A DNA stretch of 64,000 nt from Magnolia sinica (taxonomy: Eukaryota > Streptophyta > Magnoliopsida > Magnoliales > Magnoliaceae). A program made the position numbers and the translations under genes. Under the pieces are notes generated by a model that saw nothing but the letters and a program-made list of their open reading frames with translations, ran no database searches and was not told the DNA's origin. Positions 47,820-60,500 of the stretch are shown in pieces (the first letter of the stretch is position 1; each line of letters starts with the position of its first letter). Location of the stretch: the NCBI RefSeq assembly GCF_029962835.1, contig NC_080589.1:16947586-17011585 (forward strand), in the 5' to 3' direction.

Positions 47820-48585
47820 AAGATTTCGATAAAAAATGATATTTTGAAAAAGAAAATTTAAAAAATTAAACAAAATTGTGAAAAAATTGACAAATTGTAA
47901 AAAAAAAAATATTTTTTAAAAAAGAAAACTAGATTTTGTATTTTGACATGAAAAATTGAAAAGGTACATAACAAAAGTGAGATTTTAAAAAAATGATATT
48001 TTGGAAAGGAAAATTTTAAAAATTAAAAAAAATTGTGAAAAAATTGACAAATTGTAAAAAAAACATATATTTTAAAAAATAAAACTAGAATTTGTATTTT
48101 GACAAGAAAAATTGAAAAGTTAGATAACAAAAGTGAGATTTCGACAAAAAAAAATGATATTTTGAAAAGAAAATATAAAAAATTAAACAAAATTGTGAAA
48201 AAATTGAAAAATTGTGAAAAAATATATTTTTTAAAAAAGAAAACTATATTTTGTATTTTGACAAGAAAAATTAAAAAGTTATATAACAAGATTTCGATAA
48301 AAAAAAATGATATGTTGAAAAGGAAAATTTTAAAAATTAAACAAAATTGTGAAAAAAATCGACAAATTGTAAAAAAATATATTTAAAAAAAAAAAAAGAA
48401 AACTAGATTTTTTATTTTGACGAGAAAAATTGAAAAGTTATATAACAAAAGTGAGATTAAAAAATGATATTTTGAAAAAGAAAAAAATTGATGAATTGTA
48501 AAAAAAAAAAAATTTTAAAAAGGAAAACAAGATTTTGTATTTTGACAAGAAAAATTGAATAGTTAGATAACAAAAGTGAGATTTT
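47820..48585. repeat. A-rich tandem array, unit about 157 bp
   Basis: Five units share TGTATTTTGACAAGAAAAAT followed by GAAAAGTTAGATAACAAAAG. The TGTATTTTGAC word falls near 47938, 48093, 48252, 48412 and 48537, giving spacings of about 155, 159, 160 and 125. It directly follows the CACTA end and may be internal to that element. The open frames here are low-complexity artefacts. Confidence 0.75.
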
Positions 48586-48589
48586 GATG

Positions 48590-49177
48590 ATGTGTTGTAT
48601 ATCCTTGCCGCCCCTATATTTCTCCAACCTATTTTTGGGCCGGGTATAAAAAATTGTATAGATTTAAATCTTAAGTGGACCACACCACTGGAAAGAATGA
48701 TAATATAGTACCTTGTTATTAAAAATTATAAAGAGCCCATCGTAAGGTTTTAGTAATGTTTATTTACAATCCAGCTTGTTGATAATGTAAAGAAGAACTA
48801 GATGATGGTAAACTACAAAGATCAAATTGATCCAAAACTTTTGTGGCCTTCAAAAGGTTTTTAATAGTTATTCATCATTGTTTTGATTGGTATAGCCCAC
48901 CTGAGATTATTGAGTTCTTATGATTTGAAATCACATCCTAAAATATAATGGAAAAATATATGGATGGTGTCGATATATATAAAATATATCAAGGTGGGCC
49001 CTACACAGTTAGAGTAACACCCATGAAGGAGTTACCTAAATAGTAAAATGGTACTATAAGGTCACCTCATGGGAACTTCCAATGAGGTTAATCTATGTGC
49101 ACCCCACCATGCATTTGATGTGTCCCCTTTAAGTCCAAAAATCAGTCGTATACGAAACTCATGGTGGGCCATAGCAT
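48590..49177. repeat. Foldback family pieces
   Basis: Contains AAGTGGACCACACCACTGGA, a GATCCAAAACTTTTGTGGCC loop word and a right arm AGGTGGGCCCTACAC near 48990, then further CCCACCATGCATTTGATG words. The plastid insertion starts at 49178 within such DNA. Confidence 0.6.
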
Positions 49178-49892
49178 CTAAAACTATGTGAAGACGAATC
49201 AGGGTTTTGGGCATAAAGATTCCACTGACCTGTAAAAAGTGGGCTCAACCCTTGGGGATACGGTAATACATCTAAGAAATTATTTCATTTGACGTACTCC
49301 CCCCTTGATCTGGGAATAGCGACATGAACTAAATGTCTTGTCCAAGCCAACAAACTTACTCCAAAGAGTCCTGACAAATGATGATTGAGACGAGATTCGG
49401 CATTTTTGAACCACGAAACTCTCGGTTTCCGTTTGGGTTGTAGGTGTAACCAACCCGCAATTAAGGATATGGCAAAAAGAAATAATAGAAAAAGAGCTCC
49501 AGTATAAAGATCTTCAGTAGTGCGTAAGCTGATTGTATACCACCACTGATAAACACTGGAATAAGCGATATTCACTGGGCCGAGAGCACCTCTTCAAATA
49601 AAGGCTTCTACAGCTAGTTGACCAAAATGAGGATCCCAAATTGCATGAGCAATAGGTCTTACATATAAAGGGTCCTGTACCCATGACTCAAAATTTCCTT
49701 GCCAAGCTATATGAAACAGATTTCCGGAAGTCCACAAAAAGATTATTGATAACTGCCCGAAGTGAGAAGCAAAAATGTTCTGATAAAGATGTTCCTCAGT
49801 AATATCATCATGACTCTCGAAATCATGTGCGGTAGCAATACCAAACCAAATACGACTAGTGGGGTCCTGAGCTATGGAAATCTTAATGCTAT
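49178..49892 (-). pseudogene. psaB: Nuclear plastid DNA: psaB 5' part
   Basis: On the minus strand this reads the first roughly 240 codons of psaB, the photosystem I P700 apoprotein A2, including [32 protein letters not shown] and [15 protein letters not shown]. The start codon position reads ATA, about 16 nt seem to be missing shortly after codon 6 compared with the plastid gene as I remember it, and a TGA stands for a tryptophan codon in GEYV(R)W. The distance of 25 bp from the psaA stop is as in the plastid operon. It is a decayed organellar insertion and not a working gene. Plastid genes placed in the nucleus lack plastid promoters and transit signals. Confidence 0.95.
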
Positions 49893-49917
49893 AATGCCTT
49901 TCAAATCCTCATAGCCA

Positions 49918-51250
<1,333 letters not shown>

Positions 51251-51256
51251 CGCTTG

Positions 51257-51740
51257 GGAACGGATTGACTACTCTCCCTGACACCAGCCAATGGCTGGTG
51301 GTCGGTGCTTTGTGGCCCCCACCATGATGTATGTGTTTCATCCATGCCATTCATATATTTTTACAGATAATTTTATAATATGAGACCAAAAATGAGATAT
51401 ATCGAAATCTCAAGTGGACCACATCACAGGAAACAGTGTTGAATGAGCGTCGACCATTAAAAACATTTTGGTAGCCATAAAAGTTTTGGATCAAGCTGAT
51501 TTTTGTTTTTTCCCTTCATCTGGTCCTCTATGACCAAATCAACAGATTGGATGTCAAATAAACAGTACAGTGGCCTTAGGAGGATTTTAATGGTGGATAT
51601 CCAATCACTATTGTTCTCATGTGGTGTGGGCCACCTGAGATTTATATCCCTCTAATTTTTGGCAGAAAGCTCTAAAATGATCTTTAAAAATGGATGAACG
51701 GAATGGATGAAACACATACATCATGGTAGGGCCCACAGAG
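51257..51740. mobile_element. Foldback MULE-like MITE, copy 4 (right end lost)
   Basis: It starts GGAACGGATTGACTACTCTC with the CCAGCCAATGGCTGG hairpin and then follows the 8493-9020 copy closely through the loop to CATACATCATGGTAGGGCCC and CACAGAGCA. There the expected inverse of the left end is replaced by unrelated GC-rich DNA (TGCTCCATGTCCCGCCC). No duplication can be read. Confidence 0.75.
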
Positions 51741-51804
51741 CATGCTCCATGTCCCGCCCAAAATTGGGCGCGCGCTCAAAAAAGAGCCGCGCCCAATCCC
51801 TCTG

Positions 51805-51806
<2 letters not shown>

Positions 51807-51877
<71 letters not shown>
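51807..51877. repeat. (CT)n microsatellite, 35 units
   Basis: An uninterrupted 71-bp CT run. It lies 60-150 bp before a possible transcription start, a usual place for CT repeats in plant promoters. The two long open frames through it are artefacts. Confidence 0.95.
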
Positions 51878-51880
<3 letters not shown>

Positions 51881-51939
51881 CGGCAGGGGGCAGCTAGCGG
51901 CCTATCATGGTGGGGCCCACAGAACTTGGCGACGTCACT

Positions 51940-52124
51940 TCTGTTACTCTGTAGCATTAGAAGGCGTCTTCATACACGCCCAATCTCTCTTTACTTTTCT
52001 TCTCTTTCTTTTCTTTCATCAGTTCCGTCTCTCCTTCCTGTGAAAATAAGAGTGTATTTCCATCCACATCGGTTAGGCCGGCAATGCCTGCTGGGAACTT
52101 TACTGCCTCGAGCACGGCATTCAG
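51940..52124 (+). other. Possible transcript 5' end and first exon
   Basis: Pyrimidine-rich leader-like DNA (CCCAATCTCTCTTTACTTTT) leads to an ATG at 52084 reading MPAGNFTASSTAF, then a consensus donor TTCAG/GTCAGT at 52124/52125. Downstream to about 52620 the DNA is T-rich with repeated AGATCTGAT and TAGGGTTTT words, the usual look of a plant leader intron. I recognise no protein. It may be the 5' end of a gene whose later exons I cannot see, or a non-coding transcript. Confidence 0.35.
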
Positions 52125-54660
52125 GTCAGTCATCTTCCTCAGATCTGATGCATTTCCTTTCAATATCTGCTTTTCCTTTCAATTTTTTGGAATTTTTCTT
52201 TAGATCTGCTTGTTTTTCTATGTTTTTTTATTGATCTCTGGCCAGATCTAGGGTTTTGTTTGAATAATGCTTTTACGTTTTCAATGATGCTGTGTGCGTT
52301 GTTGTAATTGATAGATCTAGGGTTTTCACATCAGAAGCCATTAGATATGTTCATTTTTGTTGTTTTCTTTGCCTGATTTAGATCGATCCGCTAGCATTTA
52401 TATCTGCTTATGCATTTCATCTGATTTTTATCAGATTTACAAATTTTTATACAGATCTGATGATTTTTTAAGCAATTTATAGCTATTTAGAGTTTTTTCA
52501 GTATTTTCTTTCATTTTTTTACCAGATTCGGTGATTTTATGTGATTTATGAATGCATGGAGATCTTTCTGCATTTTTGTTAAGATCTGATGTCTTTGGTT
52601 CTTGAAATCTCGGATCTGATCTCAATGATGGTTGCATCCATCCCTGCTATGCTGTGGTCCAGTTGAGTTTTGGACTGGCCTTTTTTTAAAAAAAAAAAAA
52701 AGTAAAAAAAAACTCAGGTCATAACGTAAGCTTGTGCAACTGATGGATGGGTGGATGCCACATATCCATCATGGTTGCCCCATAAAGCTTATTGTTGAAC
52801 ATGATCCCGATACTATGGACATTAACACTTCTTTCACCTTTGCCCTCCAAGAAATCTGCTGTATAGGTGGTTGGTTAATAGTACAGAACCCATGCGGACA
52901 GGAGTCTAGTTGTAAGCGGAAGAATCAGATGGTCAGGACTGCCCAGTCAATGTAATTTTCTGGTATTCACAAAAATTCAGATGATAGATGATAAAAATCC
53001 ATTGATTCCTCTCATTCTAGCATATAACGAAACGATTTAAGACCATTTTCCACCACATGGGTTATTCCAAAACCAAAATCATAGAACATCTATTGAAGAA
53101 AGGATGAGGGAAAATCCGAAATACCCTTCTCCATGACATGAATAATTCATATAGACAGGAATTCAAATTGAAAGCTCAGAAATCCATCGTAACCTATCAT
53201 TCTACCATGTAAAAAAGAAGAAAAAACATAAAAGATTTATTTCAGTGTCATGGGTCATTCATATCAAACAAAATACAAACATACATAAACAAAATCGATA
53301 GGTTTATATTAATCTAAAAAGAACAGAAATCCAGAAGACCTCTTCTAAAGACACTTATGCTATTGGCGGTCTTGGGAACCTTTCCAAAGATCTTGATTAT
53401 GATTTCATTTGTTTTTTTTTTTTTTCAAGTCACAGAGTGGACCTTTATAGACGGATTGACTTGCGGTGTGAGGAGATGCTTACAGGTACTCTCTGCAATT
53501 GCATATGGTATGGTATTATCTATTATTTCCTAAGGAATATTGTCTGCTTGGGACATGCTTACAGGAAATGAACTAATTTGCATGGAAGTAGGAAACTGAA
53601 TTTGCTGTTTATTCTAAACAATCTGTGTATAGATGTGTACAGTGCACACATATGAATAAGGCACATGTGCTCAGTGCTCACATGAATAGTCCATGTATTT
53701 GATGAACTATATACAAGCCGCTTGATTACTTTTACTGGAAGTATTATCAATAAGATCAGGTGTCAAATTTTTTATTTTAAGGATAGGCTTTTATTTATTC
53801 AAACGAGATTAGGCCTCCTGGCTCTAAAATTTTGGCATACTCTTTGGCATGGCTGCCAATCTTTGTATGGCTAGCCAATATCTATCTTCAATTGCTTTTC
53901 AAAATACATCTAAATGCAGACATTAGTTGTACCAACTCATATTTTATTGTCATGAAGTGTTCTAGGTGTTACTTCCGGTAGTTGGTAAGATATTGTGAAT
54001 TGTTGAAGGAATGTACTTGGCTAATAAAGTGGGTGTTGCTTCACAATAAAACAGATGCAACTGCCAAAGTGCCACCTGTTGAGTTCAACATCAGATCATG
54101 AATCCTCTATTTACTTGTCCCTGTATCATCTTTTCTAGGAACTCCTTTCCTTCTAAATATCTCTTACTCATTAGGGGGATAATGTCATTGTTGTCAGATA
54201 TGTTGATCTAAAAGCAGCATCATTTGACTGCCTGAGAATAAGGATGTGGAGATAAATAATATCATGGTTTGCCATGCAGGTAAATACAAACAGCATCATT
54301 ATTCAATAATACACTTATCTTGATTATACATATTGAAGTAAATTCCAAAGAACTGTGTCTATTTATGCAAGTTGAAAACCTGTACATGTCATATATCTTT
54401 TGTTATGGCATTGTCAACCACCTCCTTTTTTGTTAGATGTGTTGTATGGTTACTGAATTGCTTTCTATGATTGGCTGATTTATTTCGCAAACGGAACATT
54501 TAAACACCGTAATTTCATCAAGGAATGCAAGTGTGGATGGTTGGAATACATGTAGAATCATTAAATGTACAAATGCATGCCTTAGATCAGATTTTTGCAT
54601 CTCATTTTCTATTATTTTTATATTTTATTTTCAGCTAAATTTTCAAATGAATGGTGTCAG
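52125..54660. other. Intron-like or intergenic DNA
   Basis: T-rich DNA with AGATCTGAT words to 52620, then a foldback fragment near 52640-52790, then AT-rich sequence. No exon with recognisable protein content was found on either strand. In particular, the upstream exons expected for a vacuolar sorting receptor (PA domain and central domain) are not seen. Confidence 0.45.
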
Positions 54661-54902
54661 TTCATAAAATTCAGAAAAATGAGTGTTTGAACTATAATGG
54701 TGGTTGTTGGGAAGACGAGGTTGCCAACATTACTGGTTGCAAGGTATTAAAGGGTACAATTAGCCCAGCATACAAGTTGAGATGTTTCCATGTATGCAGA
54801 TAGTTGCTTTGTTTCTTCAGGATACATTCCGCAAAATGGTGTGTGAGTGTCCGTTGGTTCAGGAACTGCAGTTTAAGGGAGATGTTTATAGCAGTTGTCA
54901 AG
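54661..54902 (+). pseudogene. Vacuolar sorting receptor fragment (EGF-like exons)
   Basis: Two exons match the first EGF-like region of plant vacuolar sorting receptors (VSR/BP-80), type I membrane proteins that carry cargo from the Golgi to vacuoles. Exon A (about 54661-54743) reads NECLNYNGGCWEDE then VANITGCK, against NECLENNGGCWQDK..ANITAC in the family. Exon B (54821-54902) reads DTFRKMVCECPLVQ then LQFKGDVYSSC, against DTFRGRVCECPxVxG..FKGDGYTxC. The 77-bp intron has TGCAAG/GTATTA and TTCTTCAG/GATACA borders. Its phase 0, and the phase 1 donor after exon B (CAAG/GTAAAC), agree with the position expected in VSR genes. Cysteines are kept, but conserved glycines (FRGR, GDGY) are changed. 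No PA domain, second EGF repeat, membrane segment or tail was found, so this is a captured or decayed piece. Confidence 0.75.
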
Positions 54903-56109
54903 GTAAACCTCTCTCTCGCTCTATATGATGGATGAATGTGCAAGCCTTCATTACTAGCTATAGTTGCTAGATCCATCTATATGATGGATGAATGGAATGG
55001 TTTATTTGAATGTAAAACTGTCATGATATGTTCGTGTGATGTCTGGACAGTCTCTGTAGGTATTTCACACCCTTTTATCATACTTATCTGCAAAATGCAC
55101 TTAACCATGCATGGCGTGCATTTAAAAATAACGAGTGTAGTTTGGTTTAAAAATGACGTTTCGCATGCGTGGCGTGCATTTCTTTTAAGACGGTAATTTG
55201 GTTTTATTGAAGACAATTGAATTACATAGCCAAGTGTTTAATGTAGGGAACTTCTCTGAAAATGTTATTCTGAATTTATAATATATAACCTATTCTCAAA
55301 TCCCAAAACCTATAATTTTTTTTAATAGCTGATTGCCGCCTCTGGCATGTTTTAGATACATGATGCTCTACATATTGTTCCCCTTTGGTTGGATCCTTGT
55401 CAAATAAATAAACAATATATTATGGTTCCTTTTAATTTTTGCTGATTCTGATTTTTCTATAGCTGATAAATTAACCTGGGGTGTCATCTTACTCCCATAT
55501 ATTTGGCTTTTAGCAGATCCTGTGTTCTTCTTTTTCTCTATTAGTTACTTAGACTATCAAATGTTGATTTTCTTTCATTGTTTAGTTTTTGGTGTATGTG
55601 ATTGTCTGCATTACTGTAAATTACTGTTCATTTTACCGTTTTTGGAACCCACACAAATGATCTTGGCTCGCTTAAGTTTGTCACAGAAAACTTGCCACCA
55701 ATGCTTGTTACTAAAACTTAAGTTACTGATGAGTACAATCCAATGATTGAATCTCTTTGGTGGTGGAAACTCTTTAAGTACTTGAGACTGTGTTCCCTAC
55801 TTCTTAGCTCCCTCTTGATCTAGCATATACGAAAACATGGCCACTTTGATTGCAGTAATTTCAGCCTAAGAGGAGACATGCAGTTTCAGTTTCTTTTATA
55901 TTAGATTTTTTTTTTTTTTTGTTTCATTCTCTCTTTTTTCCCTTTTTGTTTGGACAATTGGGAACTGTTAGAGAAATTGGGCTTCCTCTTATATCTTCTT
56001 CTGTTATCCAATTTCATAAACACTTACATATAACATGTGTTGATACTCTATGATCTTAGTGAAAGTTTAAAGTGCAAGGTAAACTCATTTGATTTTTTTG
56101 ATTTCATTT
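54903..56109. other. Non-coding DNA after the receptor fragment
   Basis: AT-rich. A short duplication, GCATGGCGTGCATTT, occurs near 55110 and 55167. A patch at 55640-55760 has short open stretches on both strands but no recognisable family. The next VSR exons were looked for and not found. Confidence 0.45.
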
Positions 56110-56515
56110 GATTTTTTTGATTTCATTTGATTTTTTTTGTATGGATGCATCATGCACGGTTTTATGATAAAACACATGTATGTATGTGTGTATATGTATG
56201 CATGCACACATGGATGGATGAAACGTATGCATGCATACATAGATGGACAGATTATGCATGTGTGTATGCATGCATACATGCATGGATGGATTTATGTGTG
56301 TGTATATGTATGTATGCATGCATGGATGGAAGACTGGATGGATGGATCATCACGCATGTGTGTGTATGTGTGTATGCATGCATGGATAGATGGATGGATT
56401 GTTAGATCATGGATGGATGGATCATCATGCATGTGTTTATGTATGTATGCATGCATGGATGAATGGATGTATCATCATGTATGTTTGTATGTATGTATGT
56501 ATGTATGTATGCATG
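56110..56515. repeat. ATGGATGG/TATGCATG simple-repeat block
   Basis: About 400 bp made of GGATGGATGG, TGTATGTATG and GCATGCATGG in mixed order. The open frames on both strands are artefacts of the repeat, which contains few stop codons. It lies directly before the first telomere-like repeats. Confidence 0.9.
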
Positions 56516-56635
56516 ATCCCAAACCTAAACCTGACCCTAAACCGGAACCCGATTTCCTAAACCTAAACCTTAACTTATCCTCAATTCCCTAAAGCTATAA
56601 CCTATAACCTATAACCTAAAACCTACACCTAATCA
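56516..56635. repeat. Telomere-like repeat outlier
   Basis: AACCTAAACCTGACCC, GATTTCCTAAACC, TCAATTCCCTAAAGC and CTATAACCTATAACC words, the same vocabulary as the large array starting near 57505 but separated from it by about 870 bp. Confidence 0.8.
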
Positions 56636-56854
56636 TGTGCAAATATTTGCGGATATATATAGATCCATGTATCGGTTGCATGGATCTAGATATAGGTTGC
56701 ATTATAGGGAAACATTTAACGATGTGTCATACAAGTTGTGGCTATCAAAGATATAATATCACCTCCTTATAGGGAAACATTTAATGATGTGTACAGGTAA
56801 ATTCATTTTTTTTTTCCTTATATTGTTTCACAGTTATATTTGTGTTGGTTTCAG

Positions 56855-56946
56855 AGTACAGGTAGCAATAGAAAGTGTTGGTCGATTGTGGCTTATAGAC
56901 AAAGGGATGAGTAACCAACAATACGAATATGGGAGGCCTTCCCCAG
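56855..56946 (+). other. Possible single exon of unknown gene
   Basis: A 92-bp stretch between a good acceptor (GTTGGTTTCAG at 56854) and donor (CCCCAG/GTATCT at 56946/56947). One frame is open throughout and reads VQVAIESVGRLWLIDKG then MSNQQYEYGRPSP. I recognise no family, and the clean borders could be chance. Confidence 0.25.
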
Positions 56947-57002
56947 GTATCTAAATGCTTTTAGATACAATTATGTTATTTTTAAATGTATTAGATTAAA
57001 AT

Positions 57003-57490
57003 TGATGGAGCAGACCCGGATGTGCGTCGGAGCTATCCGGATGTTGAGCGGGGGTCCTTAGAAGGTGGGAACCGCTGTTATGACCATGATGAAGCTGTCC
57101 ATTTCCTATGGATAACATTGGAGTGGCCTGGCCATTTGGACAGGCCATGTTTATGTATTAATTCGAAATTGATGGAGCAGACCCGGATGTGCGTCGGAGC
57201 TATCCGGATGTTGAGCGGGGGTCCTTGGAAGGTGGGAACCGCTGTTATGACCATGATGAAGCCGTCTATTTCCTATGGACAGCATTGGAGGGGCCTGGCC
57301 ATTTGGACATGCCGTGTTTATGTATTTGATCAAATTAATGGAGCAGACCCGGATGTGCGTCGGAGCTATTCGGAAGAACGGGGTTCCCTGGAAAGAGGGA
57401 ACCGCTATTATGACCATGATGAAGCTGTCCATTTTGTATGGACAGCATTAGAAGGGCTTAGCCATTTGCGCCAGATGGCCGTGTTTATAT
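57003..57490 (+). repeat. 167-bp tandem triplication
   Basis: Three head-to-tail units begin ATGGAGCAGACCCGGATGTG at about 57005, 57172 and 57338, with period 166-167 bp. Each continues CGTCGGAGCTAT, GGGAACCGCT, TATGACCATGATGAAGC and GGCCATTTG. Units 1 and 3 read the same peptide frame (ADPDVRRSY, GSLE, GNR, YDHDEAVHF); unit 2 is shifted because 167 is not a multiple of 3. The block is GC-rich compared with the telomere-like DNA around it. The function is unknown; it may be an exon or domain duplication, or a satellite. Confidence 0.8.
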
Positions 57491-57504
57491 CTGTATTTGT
57501 AGGG

Positions 57505-60500
57505 ATCATACCCTTAACCTAAACCAAAACCTATGACCTAAAACCTTAACTTATAACCTAAACCTCAACCTTAACCTAAACCTAAACCTTAACTTAAAAC
57601 CTAAACTTAAACCTAAAACCTAAATGTATTCTCAAATCCCTAAACCTAAACCTACACTTAATCCTAATCTTAACTCCCTAACCTAAACCTATACCTAAAC
57701 TTGAAAACCCAAACATAAACCCAATCCCGAACCCAAACCTAAACCTAAACCTTAACCTTAACCTATTCTCAATTTCCTAAACCTATATCTTATAACCTAT
57801 ACCTATAACCTTAACCTAAACCTAAACCTAAACCTAAACCTAAACCTTAACCTAAACCTATAACCTAAACCTAAATCAAAACATATAACCAAAACCAAAA
57901 CCTATATCCTGAACCCAAATGCATTCTCAAATCCTATAACCCATAATCTAAACCTAAACCTAAACCTAAACCTATAACCTATAACCAAAACCAAAACCTA
58001 TAACCTAAACCAAAGCCAAAACCAATAGCTTAAACCCGAACCCATTCTCAAATCCAAAAACCTATAACCTAAATCGTTAACCTATAACCTAAATCAAAAC
58101 CTATAACCTAAACCAAACCTAAACCTAAAACTAAAACCTAAAACCTAAACCTATAATCTATAACCTAAATCAAAACATATAATCAAAACCAAATCCCAAA
58201 ACCCAAACCTAAACCTAAACCTAAACCTAAAACCTAAACTTAAACCTATAACCTAAACTCAAATCCCTAAACTTAAACCTAAACCTAATCCTATAACCTA
58301 AACTCAAATCCCTAAACCTTAACTTATAACATAACATAAACCTATACTTATAACCTAAAACTATTCTCAAATCCCAAAACCTATAACCTAAACCTAACCT
58401 TTCCCTAAACCTATAACCTAAACTCAATTCCCTAAACCTAAACCTAGACCTAAACCTAAACCTATAGCCTAAACTCAAATCCCTAAACCTTAACCTATAA
58501 CCTAACCTAAACCTAAACTTATAACTTAAAACTATTCCCAAATCCCAAAACCTATAACCTAAACCTAAGCTTTCCCTAAACCTATAAGCTAAACTCAATT
58601 CCCTAAAGCTAAACCTACACCTAATCCTAATCTCAACTCCCTAACCTAAACCTAAACATAAACTTGAAAACTCAAATTTAAACCCAATCCCAAACCTGAA
58701 CCCGATTTTCTAAACCTAAACCATAACCCATTCTCAAATCCAAAAACCTATAACCTAAACCAAAACCAAAACCAAAACTTATAACCTAAACCCGAACCCA
58801 TTCTCAAATCCCAAAACCTATAACCTAAACCAAAACCAAAACCTATAACCTAAACCCGAACCCATTCTCAAATCCCAAAACCTATAACCTAAACATAAAC
58901 TTTAACCTAAACCTATAACCTATAACCAAAACCTATAACCTAAACCCGAACCCATTCTCAAATCCCAAAACCTATAACCTAAACCTAAACCTTAACCTAA
59001 ACCTATAACCTATAACATAAATCAAAACATAAACCTAAACCTATAACCTATAACCTAAATCAAAACCTATTACCTTTCCCTAAACCTTAACATAAACCTA
59101 TAACCTATAACCTAAATCAAAACCAAAACCAAACCTAAACCTAAACCTAAACCTATAACCTATAACCTAAACCTAAACCTAAAACCTAATGTATTCTCAA
59201 ATCTCTAAACCTAAACCTACACCTAATCCTAATCTCAACTCCCTAACCTAAACTTAAACCTAAACTTGAAAACCCAAACCTAAACCCGATCTTGAACCCG
59301 AACCCAATTTCCTAAGCCTAAACCTTAACCTATAACCTACCCTAAACCTATACTTATAACCTAAACCTATTCTCAAATCTCAAAACCTATAACTATAACC
59401 TAAACCTTAACCAAAAACCTATAACCTAACCTAAACCTAAACTTATAACCTTAACCTAAACCTAAACCTATAACCTTAACCTTAACATATAACTTTAACC
59501 AAAACCTATAACCTAAACCTATTCTCAAATCCCGAACCTGATTTTCTAAACCTAAACCTTAACCTATTCTCAATTCGCTAAACCTATAGCTTATAACCTA
59601 AACCGAAACCTAAACCTATACCTTAACCTAAACCTATAACCTATAACCTAAACATAAACCTAAAACCTAAATCCCTAAACCTAAACCTACACCTAATCCT
59701 AATCTCAACTCCCTAACCTAAACCTAAACCTAAACTTGAAAACCCAAACCTAAACCTGATCCTGAACCCGAACCCGATTTCCTAAACCTAAACCTCAACC
59801 TATTCTCAATTCCTTAAACCTTAACCTATAACCTAACCTAAACCTAAATCTATAACCTAAACCTAAACCTATAACCTAAGTGTATTCTCAAATCCTTAAA
59901 CCTAAACCTACACCTAATCCTAATCTCAACTCCTTAACCTAAACCTAAACCCGATCCCGAACCCGATCCCGATTTCCTAAACCTAAACATTAACCTATTC
60001 TCAATTCCCTAAACCTATATCTTATAACCTAAACCTAAACCTAAACCTATAACCTATAACCTTAACCTAAACCTAAACTTAAACCTGTAACCTATAACCT
60101 AAACCTAAACCTAAAACCTAAATGTATTCTCAAATCCCTAAACCTAAACCTACACCTAATCCTAATCTCAACTCCCTAACCTAAACGTAAACCTAAACTT
60201 GAAAACCCAAACCTAAACCCGATCGCAAACCCAAACCCGATTTCTTAAACCTAAACCTTAACCTATTCTCAATTCCCTAAACCTATAGCTTATAACCTAA
60301 ACCAAAACCTAAACCTATACCTAAACCTAAACCTAAACCTATAACCTATAACCTAAACATAAACCTAAAACCTAAGTGTATTCTCAAATCCCTAAACTTA
60401 AACCTACACCTAATCCTAATCTCAACTCCCTAACCTAAACCTAAACCTGATCCTGAACTCAAACCCGATTTCCTAAACCTAAACCTTAACCTATTCTCAA

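Noticed and set aside
51707-52234. Long open frames through the CT run (Ser-Leu and Arg-Glu repeats)
   Set aside because: They exist because a dinucleotide repeat has no stop codons.
55640-55760. Possible exon (KFVTENLPP-like on plus, GGKFSVTNLSEP-like on minus)
   Set aside because: Short open stretches on both strands, no recognised family, no convincing splice sites.
58227-58598. Minus-strand open frame rich in RFRFRDLSLGYR
   Set aside because: It is a translation of the TTTAGG-type hexamer repeat, which lacks stops in that frame.
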